Below are positions 28,770 through 37,443 of a stretch of 64,000 nt of DNA, piece by piece. Every line of letters starts with the position of its first letter. Positions within the stretch are counted from its first letter, which is position 1. The notes under the pieces are model-generated. The model was given only the letters and a program-made list of their open reading frames with translations, made no database searches and was not told where the DNA came from. The DNA comes from Pontiellaceae bacterium B1224. GTDB taxonomy: Bacteria > Verrucomicrobiota > Kiritimatiellia > Kiritimatiellales > Pontiellaceae. The stretch is from the NCBI GenBank assembly GCA_029432815.1, contig JAROBA010000026.1, forward strand, positions 23,606 to 87,605, read 5' to 3'. Both the position numbers and the translations under genes were made by a program.

Positions 28770-29402
28770 ATGTGCGGACGATTTACACAAACCAAAAGCC
28801 GGGAAGAAATTCTGGAGCAGCTCGCAGAGATGGAGCTCCCGCCTCTTTTTCATGGGCGCTACAATATTGCCCCTACCCAAACCGTCGCCGTGATCCGCCA
28901 GCAAAATCCGAATACTGTCGACGAATGCATTTGGGGATTCGAAAATCCGCGCTCAGGCGCGACCGTGATCAACGCCCGCTCCGAAACCCTGTCCGAACGC
29001 CCGATGTTTAAAAACCTGTTGTATACCAACCGATGCCTGATTCCTGCCGACGGGTTCTATGAATGGAAAGGCAAACAGCCCTACTATTTCCAAACCTTGG
29101 AAAAACAGCTCTTCGCCTTTGCCGGACTCTGGCAGAACGGCCGCTGCGTCATCATCACCCGCGCGGCCGACCGAAATATGCAGGGCATCCACGACCGCAT
29201 GCCGATCATCCTTCCAACCAATAAATGGACGACCTGGCTCGCTCCGGATATTAAATCCAAATTGACGATCGTAAGTTTGGATTTAACATATTCACCACCG
29301 GAGCTCACCGTCCGCCCTGTTTCGCCGCGCGTCAACAAGGTCGCAAATGACGATCCTGACTGCCTCAGTTCAAGCGGGATCCAAACCGATCTGTTTGAAT
29401 AG
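28770..29402 (+). CDS. SRAP-domain abasic-site protein (YedK/HMCES family)
   Basis: Shields abasic sites in single-stranded DNA by forming a thiazolidine link through its Cys2. MCGRFTQ at the very N-terminus fixes the start at 28770, because the catalytic Cys must be residue 2 after Met removal. Further family residues: Asn in INARSET, Glu in PADGFYEWKG and His in GIHDRMP. Length is 210 residues, as usual. No ribosome site is visible; the codons follow a palindromic repeat. It is not part of an obvious operon. Confidence 0.93.
   Translation: MCGRFTQTKSREEILEQLAEMELPPLFHGRYNIAPTQTVAVIRQQNPNTVDECIWGFENPRSGATVINARSETLSERPMFKNLLYTNRCLIPADGFYEWKGKQPYYFQTLEKQLFAFAGLWQNGRCVIITRAADRNMQGIHDRMPIILPTNKWTTWLAPDIKSKLTIVSLDLTYSPPELTVRPVSPRVNKVANDDPDCLSSSGIQTDLFE
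29088..29102. repeat. TTCCAAACCTTGGAA palindrome, coding
   Basis: Perfect copy, read as FQTLE in the SRAP protein. Confidence 0.85.
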
Positions 29403-29410
29403 AAAACCCA

Positions 29411-30436
29411 TCACCTCTTTATCAGATTTCCCCGGTCGTCCTGAATCTCGACACTGATTCGACACATCGTTTTTGTTCCATCCACTTCCGACACCATAAA
29501 CTCGATCGTCTCGACATCGGGAGTAAAGACCAGCAAAATCGGAATAACGGTTTTTGAGACGGAATAGCTGTAGTAAGGAATCCCCTCCAAACTAAAACTC
29601 TCCTGTTTAGGAGCGATGCTCTTTCTTAAAATCGCTACTCCGGAAATATGAATATTTTCACCGACAAACTGACGTTTAATCGAAAATTGAATTCCAAGAT
29701 TCGCCAGATCTTCCTGATGGAAATCATCTAAATCAGCATCATAGGGTTTTATTCCGGATTCGTTGGCGACCACCCCCATTTTGGAATAACCCGCCCGCGG
29801 AGCCGAACACTGCCAGGGAGCCGAAAGTACACGTTTATCTCCATTGACATCGATCTCATAGATTTCGGCCGCAACCTTGAGCATTCGCCTATCTACAAAA
29901 AATAGTGATGAAATCTGCGAACCGGAACCCAAGACACGGCATACCGCCAGTAACTGGCGGTAATTAACCGGCTCATACATGCTCGAATACCCGATGCTCA
30001 CCGGCCTGCCGGAAAGTTGTTCTGCCGTGAGTGCTGAAATATCAATGCTCTCGCCATTAAGCACCACCTTTCCATCGGCATAAAGCACCAGATTATCGCA
30101 CGCTGCGGTTTTTTCCTTGCCGAAGAAATACAAGTTAACGTTAACCAGTTCAGGAGCAATATCGGCGGCATCCATTTGTTCCAAAAAGCGCAGTAGCGCC
30201 TCGGACGAAACCGTCGAAGAATCGCCAGAGAAAGATGCTCCCCGAAAGGCAATGGAAGCGGCATTCTTCAATTTTTCTCCCATCACCTCTGGGGTAACCG
30301 CCTCCCTGTTGAAATAAAGGTTACCCGTATCCAGGTCCATCTCCACGCAATCCTGCGTGAAGTGTGCGAGCTTTTCCTGATCCGGCGCGGCCAGCACCGT
30401 ACTCGTTAACAGACATATAATTCCCAACCACTTCAT
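29411..30436 (-). CDS. Secreted tandem paralogue 1 (TolR/ExbD-like modules)
   Basis: Exported protein of 341 residues with a signal peptide MKWLGIICLLTSTVLA. Residues about 30-60 (VEMDLDTGNLYFNREAV) and 115-185 (ADGKVVLNGESI then VNYRQLLAVCRVLG) resemble the periplasmic domain of ExbD/TolR. The remainder has a VLSAP segment, the shared FHQEDLANLGI and a GENIHISGVAILRKS strand pattern that recalls the secretin domain. No function is established. It is the last of three head-to-tail paralogues on the minus strand, each with its own ribosome site (here GGAG) and similar ends, which argues for local duplication. It converges on the SRAP gene. Confidence 0.7.
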   Translation of the reverse strand: MKWLGIICLLTSTVLAAPDQEKLAHFTQDCVEMDLDTGNLYFNREAVTPEVMGEKLKNAASIAFRGASFSGDSSTVSSEALLRFLEQMDAADIAPELVNVNLYFFGKEKTAACDNLVLYADGKVVLNGESIDISALTAEQLSGRPVSIGYSSMYEPVNYRQLLAVCRVLGSGSQISSLFFVDRRMLKVAAEIYEIDVNGDKRVLSAPWQCSAPRAGYSKMGVVANESGIKPYDADLDDFHQEDLANLGIQFSIKRQFVGENIHISGVAILRKSIAPKQESFSLEGIPYYSYSVSKTVIPILLVFTPDVETIEFMVSEVDGTKTMCRISVEIQDDRGNLIKR

Positions 30437-30478
30437 AACATCACTCCATCATGTAGACTTCAGATCGATCTATTCGGA

Positions 30479-31597
30479 TTATTTTTTCCATGGAGGTGCA
30501 GACCCGCGGACTTTTCTGCGTTGTCCCTTACCCTGTTCATCAACTACGACAGCGCTTAACCGGAACATCGTTATTATATCGTCCACTTCCCCCACTTTAA
30601 ATTCGACCGACTCAACACCGGGAGGGAAGACCTGAGAAAACGGAACAACGGTTTTCGAGACGGAATAGCTGTAGTAGGGAATCCCCTCCAACTGAAAACG
30701 TTCCTGTTTGGGGGATATGCTCTTTGTCAAAATCGCCACGCCGGAAACCCGAACATATTCACCAATAACCACCGGTGTAACCGAAAAGCTAATCCCCAGT
30801 TCAGCAAGATCTTCCTGGTGGAACTGATCCTTTTCCGCTTGATAGGTTGTCCAGCCCGATGCATTTTCCAACGCACCAATTAAAGCCTCATTGCCTGACT
30901 TGGTGGTCAACTTCGGAGCGGTCAGCACGTTTTTTGTTCCGTCCGGGTTGAGCTCATAGATTTCTGCTTCAACCTGTACTTGCGAAAAATCATGAATCCT
31001 CAATGAAGCGACTTTCACGCTCGGACCGAGGGCGCGCGCCACGGCAAGCAGGTGCCGAAAATCCACGGGCACCCCGAACGTTCCGAACTGAATCGCAACC
31101 CGATCCCCCCTCAACATTTTTGCTGAAAGATCACCGATCAGAACAGACTCACCGCTCGACTCAACCGTTCCATTTGGCATTATCTTGATTACATCGGTTG
31201 TGGGATAGCGGGAATCCGGTTCCATATACATTGCCAAAGGAACCATTTTAGAATCGAGCCCCGCCGCATCGACCGGCTCCAGCACATTAATAATCCACTG
31301 CATAGGAACAGCAGGCGTGCCTTTGTCCTCAGGCTTTGGAGAGTCAGCCGCCCCAAAGAGATCGTCGACACCTGCTCCAATTTCTTCCGACCTAGGAAAT
31401 GCGTTTAATGCGATTGAATAGGCCTTGCCAAGACGCTCAACGAATTGCTCAGCATCTACCGGTTCCCCATTGAAATATATCTCCCCCGAACTCAGATCGA
31501 GCTCCACGTGATCCTGCGTGATATGCGCGAACTTTTCTTGATCTGGCGCGGCCAATACCGAACCTGCTAATAGAAATATAATTCCCAACCACTTCAT
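30479..31597 (-). CDS. Secreted tandem paralogue 2 (TolR/ExbD-like modules)
   Basis: Exported protein of 372 residues, middle member of the trio. Signal peptide MKWLGIIFLLAGSVLA. The first ExbD-like strand set is VELDLSSGEIYFNGEPVD; the second is MPNGTVESSGESV followed by VDFRHLLAVARALG. Then come NVLTAPKLTTKSGNEA, FHQEDLAELGISFSV and GEYVRVSGVAILTKS. The stretch PKQERFQLEGIPYYSYSVSK is almost the same as in paralogue 1, so these two are the closest pair. The tail is basic (KGQRRKVRG). The ribosome site GGAG precedes the ATG; the gap to paralogue 3 is four bases, so they are likely co-transcribed. Confidence 0.7.
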   Translation of the reverse strand: MKWLGIIFLLAGSVLAAPDQEKFAHITQDHVELDLSSGEIYFNGEPVDAEQFVERLGKAYSIALNAFPRSEEIGAGVDDLFGAADSPKPEDKGTPAVPMQWIINVLEPVDAAGLDSKMVPLAMYMEPDSRYPTTDVIKIMPNGTVESSGESVLIGDLSAKMLRGDRVAIQFGTFGVPVDFRHLLAVARALGPSVKVASLRIHDFSQVQVEAEIYELNPDGTKNVLTAPKLTTKSGNEALIGALENASGWTTYQAEKDQFHQEDLAELGISFSVTPVVIGEYVRVSGVAILTKSISPKQERFQLEGIPYYSYSVSKTVVPFSQVFPPGVESVEFKVGEVDDIITMFRLSAVVVDEQGKGQRRKVRGSAPPWKK

Positions 31598-31601
31598 CCC
31601 G

Positions 31602-32747
31602 TCACTCCTCTATCAGTATTTGATTTACGCTATTCCGGGCGGCGGCGCGGGCCTTTTCCCGGTCCCCCTTTGTCATGCCCCGCTTATCAACTGTAATGGC
31701 GCTCACACGGCAAAACGTTTCCTGATCGTTGACTTTAACCACGGGAAACTCGATGGCTTCGATGCCCGGCGGAAAAACAACTTCGATCGGCACAACCACC
31801 TTCGAACAGGTATAGCTGGCAACGGGAATGTCATCATGTAGAAAGAGCCCTTCCCTATCCTTGAGTTTAGTGATTATTACCGCACCGGTTACCCGAATAT
31901 AGTCACCAATGATCTGAGCTCTAACAGAGAATCGAATTCCGAGATTCGCGAGATCCTCCTGATGAAATTCGTCCATCCAGGGTTCATATTTCCTTTGGCC
32001 TGTAGCATTTTCCACCACTCGTATCATTGCGGCATTCCCCGGCATGACGTTCACTTTCGGAGCTGAGAGAACATCGCGGGTTCCATCTGAACTGATCGTG
32101 TAAATCGCCGCCTCTACCTCGAGACGCTCCTCGTTAACAAACTCAAGCCCTGCAAGTTCTGCCTTTCCTCCGATAGCATGAAGGACGGAAAGGAACTGTT
32201 TGTAATCAACAGGGCTGGTCGCAGACTTCTGATCGATCACACATGGATTTCCTTTTCGATCTGTTTGCGCAAGATCGGTTACCGAAATAGGCGATCCGTT
32301 TAGAACAACCAGCCCTCCACTCGCCACCTCGATATGATGATATTGGTTTCGTTTCAGCTGTGTAGGAATAAAGAGATTTAGACGAACCAACTCCCGAGAA
32401 AGGTTGGCTGCATTTATTTGCTCAAGTACAGCCAACAAAAGATCAGAAGAACAGGTCGTTGGTCCTTTCGAGGAACTGACCGAAGGAGCTGAGAAAAGAA
32501 CATCCGAGGGTGTTATAAAGAGGTCTTCCTTGCTTTCTGAATGAACGCCGGCGCTGAAGGAAACCGAATACGATGATCCGATTCGGGGGGACAGCTCATC
32601 CAAACTGATAGGCTCATCATTGAACAAAATCTCGCCGGTAGCCAGATCGAGTTCAATACGATCCTGTGTGATATGCGCAAGTTCAGATTGATCCGGCATC
32701 GCAAAGGCCACACCGGTCAACAAACAGATTATCCCTATCCACTTCAT
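31602..32747 (-). CDS. Secreted tandem paralogue 3 (TolR/ExbD-like modules)
   Basis: Exported protein of 381 residues, first gene of the trio. Signal peptide MKWIGIICLLTGVAFA. It keeps the order of the others: IELDLATGEILFNDEPIS, then a second module with SGGLVVLNGSPIS and VDYKQFLSVLHAIGG, then DVLSAPKVNVMPGNAAMI, FHQEDLANLGIRFSV and GDYIRVTGAVIITK. The serine-rich linker between the modules is the least conserved part. It shows clear but lower similarity to the other two, so it is the older copy. GAGGG lies before the ATG. No partner secretin, inner-membrane motor or pilus gene is adjacent. Confidence 0.7.
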   Translation of the reverse strand: MKWIGIICLLTGVAFAMPDQSELAHITQDRIELDLATGEILFNDEPISLDELSPRIGSSYSVSFSAGVHSESKEDLFITPSDVLFSAPSVSSSKGPTTCSSDLLLAVLEQINAANLSRELVRLNLFIPTQLKRNQYHHIEVASGGLVVLNGSPISVTDLAQTDRKGNPCVIDQKSATSPVDYKQFLSVLHAIGGKAELAGLEFVNEERLEVEAAIYTISSDGTRDVLSAPKVNVMPGNAAMIRVVENATGQRKYEPWMDEFHQEDLANLGIRFSVRAQIIGDYIRVTGAVIITKLKDREGLFLHDDIPVASYTCSKVVVPIEVVFPPGIEAIEFPVVKVNDQETFCRVSAITVDKRGMTKGDREKARAAARNSVNQILIEE

Positions 32748-32858
32748 AATTTACCCTCTTCTAAAACCAAAGTTCTAAGAATACTTTCAATCGGCCGATA
32801 ATTCAAGGGCGAGGGATGCTTCGATCTTTCTTGTTTCCAAATCGGGAGTCATCTACTT

Positions 32859-32873
32859 TTCCAACCATTGGAG
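32859..32873. repeat. Palindrome variant forming the aroQ ribosome site
   Basis: TTCCAACCATTGGAG, one base off the consensus. The changed last base turns GGAA into GGAG, and GGAGAA then serves as ribosome site for the aroQ ATG at 32880. Confidence 0.75.
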
Positions 32874-32879
32874 AACGAT

Positions 32880-33314
32880 ATGAAGATACTTGTGCTGAAT
32901 GGACCGAATTTAAACCTGCTGGGAACACGCGAACCGAAAATTTACGGGCGTGAAACATTAGCGGATATTGAAGCCGACATGAGATCCCTCTTTCCGGAAG
33001 TTGAAATCGATTTCCGACAATCCAATTCCGAAGCCGATCTAATTACGTGGATTGGTGAAACACGCGGGCAGTTTGACGGAATCATCATTAATCCGGCGGC
33101 GCTCACCCACACCAGCCTGGGCGTGTGCGATGCGCTTAAAGCAGTGGCAGATGTGGTTCCTGCGGTTGAGATTCACCTGAGCAACACGCACACTCGCGAA
33201 GAAATTCGGCATAAGAGCCTAACGGCTCCGGCCTGCGTTGGTCAGATTATGGGATTCCAGGGTTTCGGCTACACGCTGGCGTTGCGCGCATTGGTGAATA
33301 AACTTAAAAGTTAA
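32880..33314 (+). CDS. aroQ: 3-dehydroquinate dehydratase, type II
   Basis: Third step of the shikimate pathway. All type II hallmarks are seen: MKILVLNGPNLNLLGTREP, the catalytic Tyr in KIYGRETL, INPAALTHTSLGVCDAL, and EIHLSNTHTREEIRHKS with the catalytic His. Length is 144 residues. ATG 32880 is preferred to an upstream TTG (32868) because the homologous reading starts there and GGAGAA is correctly placed. Its stop overlaps the holB stop by four bases on the other strand. Confidence 0.97.
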   Translation: MKILVLNGPNLNLLGTREPKIYGRETLADIEADMRSLFPEVEIDFRQSNSEADLITWIGETRGQFDGIIINPAALTHTSLGVCDALKAVADVVPAVEIHLSNTHTREEIRHKSLTAPACVGQIMGFQGFGYTLALRALVNKLKS

Positions 33315-34297
33315 CGCCGGACCATCTTGCGAAATGCTTCGTCAAAAATCTGAAGCGCCGGGATATTCCGGTCAAGGCGCCGCGACATCCCTTCAATTTC
33401 CTGAATGGCCTTCAAAGCCGAACCCTGCGTGTGAAGCTTTGCCTGTTCGGTTAGCGTTTTCCAATCATTGGAAAACAGGAGTTTATCCTGATCAACGCCC
33501 GATGCGAGCATCAGCACATCACGCTGCCAATCGAGCATCACCCGGAATACATCCGCCTGGACTTCTTTAAGGCGGGAGTTTATGCGTGCTTCCAGAATCA
33601 CCTTAAGTTTGGATTCGTCCAATGCTTCATCGTTCTGATCGAGTTCTCCAATAACGGCATCGGAAATACCCTCTTTGACCTCATCCAGAATTCCTTTGAG
33701 CCGGCTGGCCAATCGCGCGGCATCCAACCCGCCGGTCGGCGGCATCTCATGAAGTATATTCATGAGCGGAGCACGCCATACATCGTCCAGAGCACCGGCC
33801 CGACCTTCGGACAAAACAATTTTCTGACAGCGGGAAATAATCGTGGGCAATAACGACTGCGCGGAATCCGTAACCAGAAGAAGAATACTTTTCGGGGGCG
33901 GCTCTTCCAGCGTCTTCAACAATGCATTTTCTGAACTCTCATTCATGCAATCTGCCGAAAGGATGACCCCTGCTTTCCAGCCTCCATCAAACGAAGTCTG
34001 GCTCATGCGTTTTATCAGCCCGCGCACATCCTCTGCAAGAATCTGCCGGGACTTGCTCTGCGGTTCAATCCAAAGGTTGTCGACATGCTTATGAGCTTCG
34101 ACCTGTCGACAGGCCTTACATTCGTTGCACGGTTTTTCTGCACCTTCGCAAAACAGAAGTTTCAGAACAGATTCTGCAAAATGCAGTGCATTCCCGCGGG
34201 GTGACCCGACAATGACGTACGCATGCGCCAAACGCCCGGATTCAAATCCGTTCTTAATGCCTTCCCAAGCCTCGGCATGCATATCGACAGCATCCAT
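33311..34297 (-). CDS. holB: DNA polymerase III delta-prime subunit
   Basis: Clamp-loader subunit. It shows LAHAYVIVGSPRGN in place of a full Walker A, as expected of the non-hydrolysing delta-prime; the zinc module CEGAEKPCNECKACRQVE; sensor-like ALLKTLEEPPP; and the SRC box in TIISRCQKIVL, which supplies the arginine finger. Length is 328 residues. It is one base downstream of tmk, a very common tmk-holB pairing. A perfect palindrome copy at 33459 encodes FSNDWK. Confidence 0.93.
   Translation of the reverse strand: MDAVDMHAEAWEGIKNGFESGRLAHAYVIVGSPRGNALHFAESVLKLLFCEGAEKPCNECKACRQVEAHKHVDNLWIEPQSKSRQILAEDVRGLIKRMSQTSFDGGWKAGVILSADCMNESSENALLKTLEEPPPKSILLLVTDSAQSLLPTIISRCQKIVLSEGRAGALDDVWRAPLMNILHEMPPTGGLDAARLASRLKGILDEVKEGISDAVIGELDQNDEALDESKLKVILEARINSRLKEVQADVFRVMLDWQRDVLMLASGVDQDKLLFSNDWKTLTEQAKLHTQGSALKAIQEIEGMSRRLDRNIPALQIFDEAFRKMVRR
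33459..33473. repeat. TTCCAATCATTGGAA palindrome, coding
   Basis: Perfect copy, read as FSNDWK in holB (minus strand). Confidence 0.85.
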
Positions 34298-34298
34298 C

Positions 34299-34937
34299 TT
34301 AAAGCAACGCCCCTTTTACCGCGTTCCAGACATTGGAAGCCACGTCTTCAACCGACTGATCCGCATCGACAATCACAAAGCGCTCGGGCTCACGTTCCGC
34401 AAGTGTGTGATAGCCATCGCGCACTTTATGATGGAATTCACGGGCTTCGCGCTCAAAGCGATCGTGGGATTCTGCGGAATCGGCATATCGTTTTTCCAAC
34501 CGTTGGAAACCGGCTTCAACTTCTAAATCCAGCAGAATGGTCAGATCGGGTTTACGGTCATAGATGGCAAAATTGTTGATGGAATCGAGCGTGCTGATAT
34601 CCATGCCCCGGGCAAAACCCTGATAGGCCATGGTGGAATCGATAAAGCGATCGCAAAGCACCCAGTCGCCGTTTCCAAGGGTTGGAAGAATGATCCGATC
34701 CATCAGCTGTGCCCGGCTGGCGGTGAAGAGCAGCAACTCAGCGCGATCGCAAAGCGGTTCGCCGGCCGCATCGTGCTGAAGTAAATTACGAATCTGCTCT
34801 CCGGTTGCGGTTCCGCCCGGCTCGCGGGTACAGGTGATTTCAATCCCCAGTTTTTCCAGTTTTTCAACCAGCAGTTTGATCTGCGTAGATTTGCCGCTGC
34901 CTTCGGGACCTTCAAATGTAATAAACTTTCCACTCAT
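34299..34937 (-). CDS. tmk: Thymidylate kinase
   Basis: Phosphorylates dTMP. The P-loop GPEGSGKST is at residues 10-18, followed by TREPGGT, the CDRFIDSTMAYQG dTMP-site segment and a lid with FEREAREFH. Start at ATG 34937 (MSGKFITFEG); an upstream ATG at 34949 adds four residues. Length is 212. It is the first gene of tmk-holB. Three palindrome copies (34324, 34494, 34673) lie in this one gene, read as SNVWN, FQRLE and LPTLGN, one in each frame. Confidence 0.96.
   Translation of the reverse strand: MSGKFITFEGPEGSGKSTQIKLLVEKLEKLGIEITCTREPGGTATGEQIRNLLQHDAAGEPLCDRAELLLFTASRAQLMDRIILPTLGNGDWVLCDRFIDSTMAYQGFARGMDISTLDSINNFAIYDRKPDLTILLDLEVEAGFQRLEKRYADSAESHDRFEREAREFHHKVRDGYHTLAEREPERFVIVDADQSVEDVASNVWNAVKGALL
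34324..34338. repeat. One-mismatch palindrome TTCCAGACATTGGAA, coding
   Basis: Read as SNVWN in tmk; first of five copies within 950 bases. Confidence 0.75.
34494..34508. repeat. TTCCAACCGTTGGAA palindrome, coding
   Basis: Perfect copy, read as FQRLE in tmk. Confidence 0.85.
34673..34687. repeat. TTCCAAGGGTTGGAA palindrome, coding
   Basis: Perfect copy, read as LPTLGN in tmk. Confidence 0.85.
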
Positions 34938-34949
34938 AAACAGAGGCAT

Positions 34950-35025
34950 TCAAACACAAAGGCACAAAGGACTCCAAGTAAAAGGACAGATGCACTGCTT
35001 ATTGCACTTTGAGCCTTCGTGTTTA
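34950..35025. repeat. Inverted repeat AAACACAAAGGCACAAAG
   Basis: AAACACAAAGGCACAAAG near the left end pairs with CTTTGAGCCTTCGTGTTT at the right, 16 of 18 positions, around a loop of about 35 bases. It separates cysS from tmk. Confidence 0.7.
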
Positions 35026-36426
35026 TTAGATTTTTCGGAGTTTAGGACCTTCGGGTGTGTCCTTGACCGTCCAGCCAAGCTCGGCGAGTCGATCCCGGAT
35101 TCGGTCGGATTCGCCCCAGTTTTTTTCGGTACGTGCCACGGCGCGTGCTTCCAGCAACTCGGTGACTTCCGCAGAAACTTCTTCTTCCTGCGGAATCAAA
35201 AGGCCGAGAACCGTATCGAGTTCTTTCCAAAGGTTGGAAACCGCCAGCGCCTGTTTTCCAGTCATTGGAACTTCAGCCATGGCTTTGTTTCCGGCATGGA
35301 CTGTATCAAATACGGCAGCCATGGCCCCGGAAATATTCATATCGTCATCCATGGCCCCGGAAAATTTTGCACGGGTCTGCTGCGCCCACTCCGGCAGCTC
35401 ACCGGCTTCCGTTTCCGAGCCTACTGCCTCTATAATGGTCACATAAAATTCATCCAGCCGTTTGAGTGCGGCGCGATTGGCATCCAGCGATTTGAATGCA
35501 AAGTTCAGCGACTGCCTATAGTGTGAAGAAAGCAGTTCATAGCGTACTTCACGACCGGTATAGCCCATGTCCAGGATTTCACGCAACGTGTAAAAATTAC
35601 CCAGCGATTTGGACATTTTTTTACCGTCCACAATGAGATAACCGCAATGCATCCAATATTTGGAATACATCTTTCCCGTTGCCGCTTCAGACTGGGCAAT
35701 TTCATCCTCATGATGCGGGAAAATATTGTCTACCCCACCGGTATGGATATCAAAACTTTCACCCAGCAACTTCATGCTCATGGCAGAACATTCAATATGC
35801 CAGCCAGGACGTCCTTTTCCCCAAGGGGAATCCCAGACAACATCGCCGTCTTCCGGCACATAGGCTTTCCACAGCGCAAAGTCAGCGGCATTATCTTTGT
35901 CGTATTCATCCTGGTCAACACGTGCCCCAGACTGCATGCCGTCACGATCGAGACGGGCCAACTTTCCATATTCAGCGAATTTATCGATGCTATAGTAGAC
36001 GGAACCATCTTCCGACTGATAGGCATACCCCTTTTCAAACAAGGTCTCGATAATAGCAATCATCTCGGGAATAAAGTCTGTTGCAGCAGGATAGTGTTCC
36101 GCGGGTTCGATATTCAATTTCGCCAGATCTGAAAAAAAGGCATCGATATAGGTCTTGGTGTATTCTTTCAGCGGCATTCCCTGTTCAATGGAAGAACGGA
36201 TCGTTTTATCGTCTACATCCGTCAGATTCTGAACCTGAGTGACCCCGAAACCACAAAACTTTATATAACGTCGTAGCAGATCTTCGAACATATAGGCGCG
36301 GAAGTTTCCGATATGTGCATAATTATAGACGGTCGGACCGCAGGTATACATGCGAACATGTTTTCCATCGGCGGGAACCAACTCTTCTTTTGACCGGCTC
36401 ATGGTATTATAAATTTTAAAAGCCAT
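35026..36426 (-). CDS. cysS: Cysteinyl-tRNA synthetase
   Basis: Charges tRNA-Cys. Class I signatures: MYTCGPTVYNYAHIGN (HIGN at 38-41, with zinc ligand Cys29), GWHIECSAMS, GGVDNIFPHHEDEIAQSE with further zinc ligands, and KKMSKSLGN. Length is 466 residues, standard. The ATG overlaps the rsfS stop by one base (TAATG), with AGAGG upstream. Two palindrome copies 31 bases apart (35225 and 35256) lie in the 3' part, read as VSNLWK and VPMTGK. Confidence 0.97.
   Translation of the reverse strand: MAFKIYNTMSRSKEELVPADGKHVRMYTCGPTVYNYAHIGNFRAYMFEDLLRRYIKFCGFGVTQVQNLTDVDDKTIRSSIEQGMPLKEYTKTYIDAFFSDLAKLNIEPAEHYPAATDFIPEMIAIIETLFEKGYAYQSEDGSVYYSIDKFAEYGKLARLDRDGMQSGARVDQDEYDKDNAADFALWKAYVPEDGDVVWDSPWGKGRPGWHIECSAMSMKLLGESFDIHTGGVDNIFPHHEDEIAQSEAATGKMYSKYWMHCGYLIVDGKKMSKSLGNFYTLREILDMGYTGREVRYELLSSHYRQSLNFAFKSLDANRAALKRLDEFYVTIIEAVGSETEAGELPEWAQQTRAKFSGAMDDDMNISGAMAAVFDTVHAGNKAMAEVPMTGKQALAVSNLWKELDTVLGLLIPQEEEVSAEVTELLEARAVARTEKNWGESDRIRDRLAELGWTVKDTPEGPKLRKI
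35225..35270. repeat. Palindrome pair, 31-base period, coding
   Basis: A perfect TTCCAAAGGTTGGAA (35225-35239) and a one-mismatch TTCCAGTCATTGGAA (35256-35270) inside cysS, in two different reading frames. Confidence 0.8.
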
Positions 36427-36782
36427 TATTCAGCCTCTTTCAGAGTCAATGTCGGGGCATCCTTCCACAACTGTTCAAGGTCGTAGAACTCGCGCAGCTC
36501 ACGTTCAAACACATGAACCATGACGCCATGATAATCCATGATCATCCAACCGCTGTCAGGCACGCCCTCTTTTTGATATCCCTTGAATCCGGCATCCTTG
36601 AAAAGGCGCTGCAGCCCATCGTATAATGCTTTCAGATGCGGCTTATTGGCTCCGGTTGCAATAATGAAGTAGTCCGCTATATTTGCGTGTTCCCGTAAAT
36701 CTATCGTCACGATATCTTCAGCCTTACGCTCATCCAGAAATGTGATGACTTCCTTGATAATTTCCTGATCTGTCTTATCCAT
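36426..36782 (-). CDS. rsfS: Ribosome silencing factor RsfS
   Basis: Binds ribosomal protein uL14 and blocks subunit joining in starvation. The DUF143 fold is recognisable: ADIVTIDLREHANIADYF, IATGANKPHLKALYDGL and the closing SGWMIMDYHGVMVHVF with YDLEQLW. Length is 118 residues. AGAGGA precedes the ATG. It sits between nadD and cysS; nadD-rsfS is a widely conserved pair, which supports both calls. Confidence 0.95.
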   Translation of the reverse strand: MDKTDQEIIKEVITFLDERKAEDIVTIDLREHANIADYFIIATGANKPHLKALYDGLQRLFKDAGFKGYQKEGVPDSGWMIMDYHGVMVHVFERELREFYDLEQLWKDAPTLTLKEAE

Positions 36783-36790
36783 AATTCCTC

Positions 36791-37420
36791 TCAGCCTCGA
36801 TAGAGACCATGCTCAAAAATATACATTTCAACTTCCGGCGGCACCAGATACTTAATTCCCAGTCCTTCCGCGACACGCATTCGAATTTCGGAAGATGAAA
36901 TTCCCACCATGTGGGACTCAAACGCATGCTGGAGAACACGATCCTTGTGCCGCGCTGAGAGCTGTACTTTTTCCCTGATCTTCATGAGATCACTCTCCCC
37001 TGGTCGCATAAAGGAGGCAACCTCGCACAGCTCAAGTAATTCGTCAACATTGTACCAGTTATGCAGGTCGACCAAAGTATCACTACCCACGATCAGCAGC
37101 AGTTCTGAATTGGAATATTCAGATTTTAAATCACATATAGTATCAAAGGTATAAGATACCCCGCCGCGCTGTAGCTCAATCTCTGAAACTGAGAAACGGA
37201 GATCCGTTTCCAGCGCAAGGTTCAGCATATTTAAGCGATGCTCGACCGCACTCTGCTGAAGATGTTGCTTATGCGGAGGAATTGCTGCTGGTATAAAAAT
37301 AACTTCGGATAATTCGAGTTTTTCAACGGCATCCTGAGCAATTACAAGATGCCCCAGATGAATTGGATCGAAGGAACCTCCGAAAATACCGATCCTTCTA
37401 ACCGATGAAAGAGATTCCAT
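36791..37420 (-). CDS. nadD: Nicotinate-mononucleotide adenylyltransferase
   Basis: Forms nicotinate adenine dinucleotide in NAD synthesis. GIFGGSFDPIHLGHL gives the nucleotidyltransferase HLGH at residues 21-24, and ISSSEIRMRV is the second phosphate-binding motif. Start at ATG 37420 (MESLSSVRR), giving 209 residues; the longer frame begins with TTG inside the upstream gene. It follows the export locus by 23 bases on the same strand, so it may be read through from there. Confidence 0.94.
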   Translation of the reverse strand: MESLSSVRRIGIFGGSFDPIHLGHLVIAQDAVEKLELSEVIFIPAAIPPHKQHLQQSAVEHRLNMLNLALETDLRFSVSEIELQRGGVSYTFDTICDLKSEYSNSELLLIVGSDTLVDLHNWYNVDELLELCEVASFMRPGESDLMKIREKVQLSARHKDRVLQHAFESHMVGISSSEIRMRVAEGLGIKYLVPPEVEMYIFEHGLYRG

Positions 37421-37443
37421 ATTTACTTCAACAGCGTTTTTAT

